Of a DNA stretch of 64,000 bases, positions 7,875 to 15,698 are shown piece by piece; position 1 is the stretch's first letter; each line of letters opens with the position of its first letter. The stretch covers positions 1 through 64,000 of the forward strand of contig NZ_VUNR01000009.1 of NCBI RefSeq assembly GCF_009695585.1, given 5' to 3'. The position numbers were made by a program, and so were the translations under genes. The DNA comes from Anaerovibrio slackiae (GTDB lineage: Bacteria; Bacillota; Negativicutes; Selenomonadales; Selenomonadaceae). Under the pieces are notes generated by a model. It was not told the DNA's origin and did no database searches. It was given only the letters and a program-made list of their open reading frames with translations.

Positions 7875-9968
7875 ATGAGTAACAATAAAAATGCTTTTAG
7901 GAGAAGTGTTCTTTTTGCTGGCACTAGGGGCTTTATGAGGGAAATCCTGAAGGAAAAGCTGCAAAAGGAAGGCTGGGATGTAGTTGGTGCAGGAGAGGAC
8001 AGCTTCAAGCTGTACAATCCTCAGATTGTGGTGTATTTTGCCGGCAGGGACTGCGGGCAGGATATGCTGCAGGTTCTGTATGATGCCAGGCAGTACAAGG
8101 CAGGGCGGTTTTTGTATGTGACCAGTGCCGGGGCGCGGCAGGCATACTCAGAGGAGTTCGTGCTGGCATGGAGCCGGGAGCATGGCGTGCAGTCATCGGT
8201 GGTTATTTTGCCGGAGGTCTTCGGCAAGGGCATCGCCAGCGAGGACAGCGTTATTGCCCGGTTCTTTTGTGCTGCCTGTGAGCAGGAGAAGTTCCAGCTC
8301 CATGGCCGTGATGATGTGGCGGTGCCCGTGCTGTACAGCGAGGATGCCGCCCATGCTATATTGATGATTATCCAGCAGGAAATAAAGCAGGAGCGGATTG
8401 CAGTTTCCTCGGAGGAAGCCATGAGCTTCATGCAGGTGGTGCTGACTGTGAACGGGTTTGTCAATCTGCCCCAGGTGGATATTCTGGGGCAGGGCAATGA
8501 GTTTTGCTGGACCGCTGCAAAGAGCGGGGCAGATGGCGGAGCAGAGGGGGAAGATCTGGCAGGGCAGGCTGCGGCAGAAGCTTATGAGCTGAAGTTAAAG
8601 CCCAAGTACCGTGCCGCTGAAATGCTGAAGCCTGTCTATGAGTGGTATGCCACCCATGGGGGAGCCGGTGCGGCGGACGCAGGCAGCCAGGCGGGAACGG
8701 CTGCTGGCGGTGACAGGGAGCCTGAACAGGCTTCTGAAAAGGAAAATAGCAGACTGGAAAAATATAAGCCCTATCTGGAAAACATAGGGCTTTTTGTGGT
8801 GATTGTAATTCTCAGCCTGTTGCAGGGCAAAACCCCTGTCAATAGCGCCACCGGGCTGGATATTGCCTATATCTACATCATTATCATGGGCATCCTCTAC
8901 GGCAAGAAGCAGTCATTGCCTGCTGTGCTGCCCTCCATGGCTCTTTTGACCTGGGGGCTTCTCAACCAGCACGGTGAGATTTCCAGCATTTTCTATGTGC
9001 CGGAGAATATCTTCCACTATTCCACCTATCTGTTCCTGGGTGTCTTCACCGGCTATATCAGCGACAGCTGGCGCAGCCAGATTGATTCCCTGGGGTACAA
9101 GCTGAATCATTTTGCCAGAAGGTACAGCTTCTTGCAGGAGAATTATCAGAAATCCATAGAGATAAAGGACAAGCTCTATCATCAGATCATCAACTCCGAT
9201 GACAGCATCGGCTGGCTGTACGGCATTATTCGCCAGCTGGATACTGTCGAGGTGGAGGACATCTTCACCCAGGCGGCAGCGGTGACAGGCCGCATCATGG
9301 GCACCCAGAACGTGGCCATCTACGTGATGGGCAAGGACCAGTTCTACCTGCGCCAGAAGGTGCGCCTGGGGGACAGGACTGCCCAGCTGCCTCATTCCAG
9401 GCGGACGGAGGACAATCCCTACATCATGGACATGCTGGCCAACCACCATCTCTTTGTCAACCACGGCTTGCAGCTGGGGCTGCCTGATTTGGCGGCACCG
9501 ATTATCTACGATGGCAGGATGATTGCAGTCATCGAGATTTATGGCATGAATTTTGAGCAGTGGAGCATCTATCAGCAGAACTTGCTGTCGGTGACTTCCC
9601 GATTGATTTCCATGGCCATGGGCAAGGCGTACCTCTACGAGGAAGGCATCCAGAGCCGCCGCTTTGTGCCTCAGACCAGGATTTTGCAGCCGGAGGAGTT
9701 CGCCAAGCTGGAAAAGGGGCTCAGAACCCGTGCTGCCTTGCAGGAGAATGTCAGGAACGTGCTGCTGGAGCTGTCCTGTGCCGGTATGAGCTATCAGGAG
9801 CTGGACAGCAGGCTGTCAGGGGCTATCCGCCAGGAGGATGCGGTGGGGCTCAAGGAAGACAGGGTATTTTTGCTGCTGCATGATGTGGATGATACGGGCA
9901 TGCAGCTGGTACGGCAGCGGCTTTTGCATCGAGGCATAGAGGTATTGGAGAGCAGGGAGCTGGTGTAG
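7875..9968 (+). CDS. pelD: PelD-like c-di-GMP receptor with an N-terminal SDR domain
   Basis: A 697-residue inner-membrane protein, first gene of the Pel locus. Residues 1-215 look like a Rossmann-type extended SDR or NAD-epimerase domain (VLFAGTRGFMREIL, then FLYVTSAGA) lacking a clear YxxxK. A low-complexity linker leads to about four membrane helices (residues 297-400), a short coiled coil, a GAF domain (about 430-570) and a degenerate GGDEF domain (about 600-697). In P. aeruginosa, PelD binds c-di-GMP through an RxxD I-site in a dead GGDEF domain and so switches on polymer export. Here RQED at residues 652-655 sits at the I-site position, and the GGDEF signature is replaced by KEDRVF. It would therefore bind, not make, c-di-GMP. 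pelE starts one base after its stop. Confidence 0.85.
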   Translation: MSNNKNAFRRSVLFAGTRGFMREILKEKLQKEGWDVVGAGEDSFKLYNPQIVVYFAGRDCGQDMLQVLYDARQYKAGRFLYVTSAGARQAYSEEFVLAWSREHGVQSSVVILPEVFGKGIASEDSVIARFFCAACEQEKFQLHGRDDVAVPVLYSEDAAHAILMIIQQEIKQERIAVSSEEAMSFMQVVLTVNGFVNLPQVDILGQGNEFCWTAAKSGADGGAEGEDLAGQAAAEAYELKLKPKYRAAEMLKPVYEWYATHGGAGAADAGSQAGTAAGGDREPEQASEKENSRLEKYKPYLENIGLFVVIVILSLLQGKTPVNSATGLDIAYIYIIIMGILYGKKQSLPAVLPSMALLTWGLLNQHGEISSIFYVPENIFHYSTYLFLGVFTGYISDSWRSQIDSLGYKLNHFARRYSFLQENYQKSIEIKDKLYHQIINSDDSIGWLYGIIRQLDTVEVEDIFTQAAAVTGRIMGTQNVAIYVMGKDQFYLRQKVRLGDRTAQLPHSRRTEDNPYIMDMLANHHLFVNHGLQLGLPDLAAPIIYDGRMIAVIEIYGMNFEQWSIYQQNLLSVTSRLISMAMGKAYLYEEGIQSRRFVPQTRILQPEEFAKLEKGLRTRAALQENVRNVLLELSCAGMSYQELDSRLSGAIRQEDAVGLKEDRVFLLLHDVDDTGMQLVRQRLLHRGIEVLESRELV

Positions 9969-9969
9969 G

Positions 9970-10866
9970 ATGAGTGATGAGCTGTTGTTGATATGCATGG
10001 GCTGCCACCTGCTGCTGACAGGGGCAGTGTATCTGGCAGTGGCCATGAAGGCTGACAGGCGGCAGGCACTGGCCGAGGCCGGTATCGTGCTTTTGCTGCC
10101 GGGGGCAGGGGTTCTGGCTGTGGGCATCACCAGGCTTTTGTACAGCCTGCGGTTTATGCAGAACAGGATTGATCCCCACAAGCTGATGAACAGAAACAAT
10201 GTATTTACCAACCTTATCAGCTACGATGAGAATGTCATTCCCCTCCACGATACATTTTTGGTGGAGGATGTGCAGATAAAGCGCAAGGTGTTCCTGGATG
10301 CTGTCAAGCAGAATGTGCTGGACAATCCCAAGGTGCTGCGCATGGCTACCTACGATACGGACAGGGAGATAGCCTACTATGCAGTGTCCATGATTTCCGG
10401 GCATATTGAGGAGCTGGAGGGACAGCTGGCAGAGCTGGAGTCGGAGCTTCGGCAGGAGGCGGTGCCGGAAAAGGTCAGGGAGTATGCAGGCCTTCTGGCG
10501 GATTATCTGTCCCAGGATTTTGTGGATGCCCTTACCAAGAAGGAAAAGGGCAGGATTTATGTGGAGGTTCTGGCCAGGCTTTTGCAGGAGGAACCTGAGA
10601 ATGATGAGTATATGCAGGCAAAAATCAATCAGGAAATTTTTTTGGAGGATTATGGTGAGGCTGAAAGGGATTGCCATAGTTTTCAGCAGGCATTTCCTGA
10701 CCGGGAGGAGCCGTATATCCTCTACATGAAGCTGTATCACGCCATGAGGCAGCCGGAGCTGATGGAGAAGAAGCTGGCAGAGCTGAAGGGCAGCCGGGCA
10801 AGGCTGTCACCGGATGCTCTGCGGATTTTGCGTTACTGGGGAGGGGCGTTCCGTGAAGGGCTTTAA
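9970..10866 (+). CDS. pelE: PelE-like membrane/TPR protein
   Basis: A 298-residue protein. Two hydrophobic helices at about residues 3-22 and 33-55 are followed by a soluble helical region rich in Glu and Leu, with TPR-like periodicity from about residue 170 to the end. PelE is a small inner-membrane protein with cytoplasmic TPR-like repeats that helps assemble the PelD-PelE-PelF-PelG complex. Identification rests on this architecture and on its place between pelD and the PelA deacetylase gene, since PelE sequences diverge strongly. It starts at ATG 9970 immediately after pelD, and its last 14 bases overlap the next gene, so it is clearly part of one operon. Confidence 0.75.
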   Translation: MSDELLLICMGCHLLLTGAVYLAVAMKADRRQALAEAGIVLLLPGAGVLAVGITRLLYSLRFMQNRIDPHKLMNRNNVFTNLISYDENVIPLHDTFLVEDVQIKRKVFLDAVKQNVLDNPKVLRMATYDTDREIAYYAVSMISGHIEELEGQLAELESELRQEAVPEKVREYAGLLADYLSQDFVDALTKKEKGRIYVEVLARLLQEEPENDEYMQAKINQEIFLEDYGEAERDCHSFQQAFPDREEPYILYMKLYHAMRQPELMEKKLAELKGSRARLSPDALRILRYWGGAFREGL

Positions 10867-12673
10867 AAAGGAAATATGGGTGACGTTTTTTATTGTGGCG
10901 GCACTGGGCGTCTTTTTTCAGCTGAACCGCCTGGATGTCTTTCTGCACATCAATCCCTGGAGCAATAACGCCTCTATGGGGGAGGCTGCCGGCAAAGAGG
11001 ATTATGCAGGGCTGCCCAGGGAAAGGGTGCTGGTCATCTATGATGCCGGCGAGGTGCAGAGCGTGCTGCGGCGGCACATGATTGAGAAAATCCTGACGGA
11101 GCAGAAGAAGGAGGCTGTGCGGCTGCCCCTGCACAAGGCGGAGGGGCTGCCGGAGGACCTTGGCGGCATCGTGGTGGCTACCAACAGGCTGAAGGATATC
11201 CCCTGCCTGCCGGAAATAGAGCAGTATGTGGCAGAAGGGGGCACGGTGCTGGTGCTGAGCCAGCTGCAGGATGATCTTTTGACGGACAGCCTCCGGCAGA
11301 AGCTGGGTGTCCTGTCCGTGGGGCAGGAGCACAATGCCTATGGTGTCAGGGTGCCGGGCAGCATGTATATAGGCCTGCAGGGCTTCGGCTTTGATTCTGC
11401 CGTCTACAGCACCTCCATTGCGGAGGTGAGGCTTTCCCCTGAGTCGGAGGTGGAGGTGACCTCTGCTGACGGGCAGCCTGTGGTCTGGTCCCACAGGGAC
11501 GGCAAGGGCAGGTATTTTGTCTGCAACAAGCGGGAGCGTGACGACAAGAACAGCTATGGCATGTATACCGCCATGCTGGGGCAGCTCCATGAGGATTATG
11601 CCTATCCTGTGATGAATATGAAGCTGTACTTTATTGATGATTTTCCTTCGCCGGTGCCGGAGGGCAAGTTTGAGCGGATTTATCAGGAAACAGGCATGAA
11701 CACAGCGGATTTTTATCGCAAGCTGTGGTGGCCGGAGATGCTGAACAATGGAGACAAGTACAATGTAAAATATACCGGGCTGGTGATTGAGACCTACGGC
11801 AGCCAGGTGAAGGGTGAGTTTGCTCCCCTGTCTGACGGCTCGGCGCGGCTGGGGCTGATTGTCTACGGCAGGGAGCTTCTGAAGGCCGGCGGTGAGCTGG
11901 GCATCCACGGCTACAACCATCAGTCCCTGGCCCCTGCGGGCTACGGCCAGGACCATCTGGGCTACAATACCTGGGAGAGCCAGGGGGATATGGAGGAATC
12001 CCTCAGGGAGCTGAAGCGTTATATCGAGGAGGTATATCCCGGCTATGAGATTCACTCCTATGTGCCGCCCTCCAATATCCTGAGCCCGGAGGGGAAGCAG
12101 GCACTGAAGAATGTCTTCCCTCATCTCAGGGTGTATGCTTCCCTGTATAACGGCCTGGCTACCGCCAAGGAGTATTTTCAGAATTTCCGGGTGAATCCTG
12201 ATGGCACCTGCGAAATTCCCCGGGTGTCCTCAGGCTATGTGCCCCTGCCGGAGGATGTGTGGGAAAATTATAACGTGATAAACTACAACGGCGTGTTTTC
12301 ACATTTTGTGCATCCTGATGAGATGTTCTATGAGGAAAGCCAGAACCTGACCTGGGAGATGATGAAGAAGGGCATGGGGGATTTCCTCTCTGATGTGAAT
12401 ACCAGATTTGGCTGGCTGGAGCCTGCCACTGCCTCCGAGGGGGCGGACATCATGGAGAATTATTTTGCCATGGATTACCGGCTGGAGCGCAGCCCGGAGG
12501 GGCTGAAAATCCACTGCTGGAATTTCAGCCGCCCTGTGACCTTTATCCTGCGGAGCCGCAAGGGGATTGTGTCCGTGCAGGGAGGCAGGGTGCAGAAGGT
12601 GCAGGAGGATGCCTATGTGCTGACTGTGGAGCAGCCGGAATTTGCCGTGGAATGGGCAGGTGAACAGCAATGA
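10853..12673 (+). CDS. pelA: PelA deacetylase half (DUF2194 type)
   Basis: A 606-residue extracytoplasmic protein with an N-terminal signal anchor (about residues 8-25). The start is GTG 10853 with GGGGAGGGG at 10838-10846. Residues 45-240 form a Rossmann-like domain (VLVIYDAG; VATNRL; GGTVLVLSQL) like the central region of PelA. Residues 260-500 carry the polysaccharide deacetylase fold, with FIDDFPSP as the metal-binding Asp region and HGYNHQS as the HxxxH motif. A beta domain ends the protein. PelA partly removes acetyl groups from Pel, a GalNAc-rich polymer, making it cationic. P. aeruginosa PelA also has an N-terminal glycosidase; here that activity is missing from this gene and appears as a separate gene at 17862-18872. 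It overlaps pelE by 14 bases and pelF by 4. Confidence 0.85.
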   Translation: MKGFKKEIWVTFFIVAALGVFFQLNRLDVFLHINPWSNNASMGEAAGKEDYAGLPRERVLVIYDAGEVQSVLRRHMIEKILTEQKKEAVRLPLHKAEGLPEDLGGIVVATNRLKDIPCLPEIEQYVAEGGTVLVLSQLQDDLLTDSLRQKLGVLSVGQEHNAYGVRVPGSMYIGLQGFGFDSAVYSTSIAEVRLSPESEVEVTSADGQPVVWSHRDGKGRYFVCNKRERDDKNSYGMYTAMLGQLHEDYAYPVMNMKLYFIDDFPSPVPEGKFERIYQETGMNTADFYRKLWWPEMLNNGDKYNVKYTGLVIETYGSQVKGEFAPLSDGSARLGLIVYGRELLKAGGELGIHGYNHQSLAPAGYGQDHLGYNTWESQGDMEESLRELKRYIEEVYPGYEIHSYVPPSNILSPEGKQALKNVFPHLRVYASLYNGLATAKEYFQNFRVNPDGTCEIPRVSSGYVPLPEDVWENYNVINYNGVFSHFVHPDEMFYEESQNLTWEMMKKGMGDFLSDVNTRFGWLEPATASEGADIMENYFAMDYRLERSPEGLKIHCWNFSRPVTFILRSRKGIVSVQGGRVQKVQEDAYVLTVEQPEFAVEWAGEQQ

Positions 12674-14097
12674 GGATATGTTTGTTGGTGGAGGGCTCCT
12701 ATCCATATGTGGTGGGGGGCGTGTCCTCCTGGATACAGATGCTGATGGAGGGCTTTCCTGAGTATGAGTTCTTTATCTACGCCATGGGGGCGGAGGCAAA
12801 GGACAGGGGAAAGTATAAATACAAGTTCCCGGCAAATGTGACGGGGATTCAGGAGGTTTTTCTGGATGAAATCCTCAGCTGCAAGTCGCCTTCCTTGCAG
12901 GAGAATATTTTGTCTGAGGCGGAGAGAAACTGCATCTATGACCTGGTCATGGGGGAAAAGCCTATTGATATAGGTGCCATGGCGGAGATTTTCCAGCACA
13001 AGGGCAAAATCCGCAGCCCCCTGGCGATTTTTATGAGCAGCGATTTTTTTGATATTATCAGCCAGGTGTACAGGAAAAGGTACAGCTACCTGCCCTTTAC
13101 GGATTTTTTCTGGACTATGCGCTCCATGCTGCTGCCGCTGTTTTATTTTCTCCATCAGCCCCTGCCGGAGGCGGATGTGTACCACAGCGTGGCAACGGGG
13201 TACTGCGGCATTATCGGCAGCCTGGCAGCCAGCGTGCAGAAAAAGCCGTTTTTGATTACGGAGCACGGCATCTACTCCCGGGAGAGGGAGACGGAAATCG
13301 TCAAGTGCGGCTGGGCCAAGGGTGATTTCAAGTCCGTGTGGATTCAGTATTTTTATAATATTGCCAAGCTTGCCTACCGCTCGGCGGACATGGTGGTGAC
13401 GCTCTTTGAGCAGAACGCGATTATCGAGCAGGAGCTGGGCTGCGACCCGGCCAAGATAAGGATTGTGCCCAATGGCGTCCGCATGGAAAGGTTCCGGCAT
13501 ATCGGGGAGCTGCAGCAGCATGAGGGCCCGCTGGTGATTGGGGGCGTGGTCAGGGTGGTGCCTATCAAGGATATCATAACTATGCTGCGGGCGTTCCTGC
13601 TGGTGCAGCAGGTGTTCCCTGATGCGGTGCTGAAGGTTATCGGCCCCTACGGGGAGGACAAGGAATACTATGAGATGTGCCGCCAGACGGTGGAGACCTT
13701 GCAGCTGAGGAATGTGGAGTTCACGGGCTCTGTGAATGTGGCGGAGTATCTGCCCAAGCTGGATATCATGGTGCTGTCCAGCATCAGCGAGGGGCAGCCC
13801 CTGGCGGTGCTGGAGGGGCAGGCGGCAAGGCGTCCCTTCGTGACTACCAATGTGGGCTGCTGCCGGGAGCTTATCTACGGCGCTACCGGGGATGAGCTGG
13901 GCACGGCCGGTGCCGTGGTGGCGCCGATGGATTACCGCCAGATGGCCAAGGAAATCATCCGCCTGGGCAGGGATTTTGAGCTGAGGCGCAGGATGGGCAA
14001 CATCGGCTATCAGCGGGTGGAAAATGGGTATACTTATGAGAATTTTATTAACTCCTATCGGGAGATTTATGGCAAGTATGAGAGGCCGGGAGATTGA
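12670..14097 (+). CDS. pelF: PelF glycosyltransferase
   Basis: A 475-residue cytoplasmic GT4-family glycosyltransferase that polymerises Pel from UDP-sugars. The N-terminal PelF signature is clear (MRICLLVEGSYPYVVGGVSSW), the acceptor-side domain carries ITEHGIYSRERE, and the nucleotide-sugar domain has the conserved SSISEGQPLAVLEG with the GT4 ExxxxxxxE arrangement. The usual length is about 500 residues. It starts inside the end of the deacetylase gene (ATGA overlap). The last codons and the gap after them are made of 28-bp tandem repeats, so the C terminus may vary between strains. It is the most confidently identified member of the cluster and anchors the naming of its neighbours. Confidence 0.93.
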   Translation: MRICLLVEGSYPYVVGGVSSWIQMLMEGFPEYEFFIYAMGAEAKDRGKYKYKFPANVTGIQEVFLDEILSCKSPSLQENILSEAERNCIYDLVMGEKPIDIGAMAEIFQHKGKIRSPLAIFMSSDFFDIISQVYRKRYSYLPFTDFFWTMRSMLLPLFYFLHQPLPEADVYHSVATGYCGIIGSLAASVQKKPFLITEHGIYSRERETEIVKCGWAKGDFKSVWIQYFYNIAKLAYRSADMVVTLFEQNAIIEQELGCDPAKIRIVPNGVRMERFRHIGELQQHEGPLVIGGVVRVVPIKDIITMLRAFLLVQQVFPDAVLKVIGPYGEDKEYYEMCRQTVETLQLRNVEFTGSVNVAEYLPKLDIMVLSSISEGQPLAVLEGQAARRPFVTTNVGCCRELIYGATGDELGTAGAVVAPMDYRQMAKEIIRLGRDFELRRRMGNIGYQRVENGYTYENFINSYREIYGKYERPGD

Positions 14098-14148
14098 TGG
14101 CAATTATGAGAAGCCGGAAGATTGATGGGAAATATGAGAGGATGGAGG
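14071..14148 (+). repeat. 28-bp tandem repeat across the pelF stop codon
   Basis: Units at 14071-14098, 14099-14126 and a partial third to 14148. The unit begins GGCAAGTATGAGAGGCCGGG and ends AGATTGAT, and the TGA inside it is the pelF stop. Units differ at a few positions. Confidence 0.8.
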
Positions 14149-14158
14149 TGAAGGGCTG

Positions 14159-15616
14159 ATGGCAGGTATCGGATTTGAGCTGAAAAGGCTTTTTGACAGG
14201 CGTACCCTGACGGGGCAGACTATGGCATATGGCTATTCCGCCATTATTACGGCGGGGCCCTTTGCCCTGCTGACCTCCATGGTGCTTTTGATTCAGCTGC
14301 TGTTTGTGCAGTACGGGGTGGCAAAGGGGGCAGGGCAGCTGTATACTGCCTCGGTGATTTATCCCTTTGTGTTTTCCCAGCTGCTCACCTGCGGCTTTGC
14401 CATGGTGATTACCAGGTATCTGGCGGACAAGCTTTATCAGGGGGAATATGAGAATGTGACTGCCTCCTGCTACGGCATTATTTTTATTTCCCAGCTTCTG
14501 GGGGCGGTGGCGGCGGTGGCTTTTTACTGGGACAAGCCCCTGGCTTTTGAGCTGAAGCTGGCTGCCTATGTGTTCTTTATGGAGATGTCGGCAGTGTGGC
14601 TGCAGGGGGTGTACCTGACGGCCCTGAAGGACTACAAGTCTATTTTCCTCAGCTATGGGGGCGGCGGCGCCATCAGCGTGCTGCTGGCATGGGCGAATTT
14701 GCATTTTGCCTTTATGGAGCCGGTGCTGGGCTCCATGGTGGCCATGTGCATCGGCACGGGGGTGATTGTGTGCTGCTTCATGGTGCAGATTGCCAGGTAT
14801 TTCGGCTATCCGGCAGAGGGGATGAATTTTGAGTTTTTGCCGTATTTCGAGGTGCACTACAGGCTGTTCGGGGTGGCGTTTTTCTATACCCTGGCTATTT
14901 ATGCGGCGAATTTCATCATCTGGCAGGGCCCCTGGGGGGTGACTGTGGCGGATACCTATCTGTATTCCCCCAGGTATGATGTGGTGACTTTTTATGCTTT
15001 TTTGTCCATCCTGCCTACCATGATTATGTTCGTGGTATCCATGGAGCTGAAGTTTTATGAGCAGTATGCGGTGTATTTTACCTATATTACCCAGAAGGGG
15101 AATTTTCAGGATATTGAGGACGCCAGGAAGGAGCTCCTGCATACCCTGTGGACGGAGTTCAAGAACATCATGGAGTTCCAGCTGGTGTTCAGCCTGATGT
15201 TCCTGGCGGCAGGGGGGTATCTCCTGTCCATGGGGGGCGTCAGCTATCAGGATGTGAATATCTACAGGATCCTGGTGCTGGGGGCGTTTTTTAATGCGGT
15301 GCTGCAGGTGGTCTATACCCTGCTGCTGTACCTGGAGGACCAGCATGGGGCCCTGATGATTGCCGGGGCGTTCCTGCTTTCAAATATGGTGCTGGGCATT
15401 GGCGGACTGTGGCTGGGGGAGGCAAGCTACGGCTTTACCTTTTTCCTGTCGGCACTTTTGGCCTGTGCTGTGGCGGTGATGAGGCTGCAGCATTTCTGCC
15501 AGCGGATCAGCTATTATGTATTTTGCGGCAGGCCGGTGTTTTTTGAGGCGCCCCACGGGGTGTTCTCCCGGCTGGCGGCGTTTTTGTACAGGGACAGGCA
15601 GGAGAGAAATGCCTGA
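14159..15616 (+). CDS. pelG: PelG polysaccharide transporter
   Basis: A 485-residue protein with about 12 membrane helices, of the MOP/PST flippase superfamily. It begins MAGIGFELKRLF, a typical PelG start, followed by the first helices (YGYSAIITAGPFALLTSMV). In the known Pel system PelG moves the polymer across the inner membrane together with PelD, PelE and PelF. The length matches the family (about 456 in P. aeruginosa). ATG 14159 follows GGAGG within the repeat-derived gap after pelF. The following 82-base gap (15617-15698) is again composed of short GGAAT/GGATGG-rich duplications and supplies the AAAGGAGG site of the next gene. Confidence 0.9.
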   Translation: MAGIGFELKRLFDRRTLTGQTMAYGYSAIITAGPFALLTSMVLLIQLLFVQYGVAKGAGQLYTASVIYPFVFSQLLTCGFAMVITRYLADKLYQGEYENVTASCYGIIFISQLLGAVAAVAFYWDKPLAFELKLAAYVFFMEMSAVWLQGVYLTALKDYKSIFLSYGGGGAISVLLAWANLHFAFMEPVLGSMVAMCIGTGVIVCCFMVQIARYFGYPAEGMNFEFLPYFEVHYRLFGVAFFYTLAIYAANFIIWQGPWGVTVADTYLYSPRYDVVTFYAFLSILPTMIMFVVSMELKFYEQYAVYFTYITQKGNFQDIEDARKELLHTLWTEFKNIMEFQLVFSLMFLAAGGYLLSMGGVSYQDVNIYRILVLGAFFNAVLQVVYTLLLYLEDQHGALMIAGAFLLSNMVLGIGGLWLGEASYGFTFFLSALLACAVAVMRLQHFCQRISYYVFCGRPVFFEAPHGVFSRLAAFLYRDRQERNA

Positions 15617-15698
15617 TGGCAGGGAATTGGGATGGAATGGATTTTGATGGAGTGTATTTTGCTGAAAAAGATTTTGCCGGAAAGGAGGGACAGGGCTG

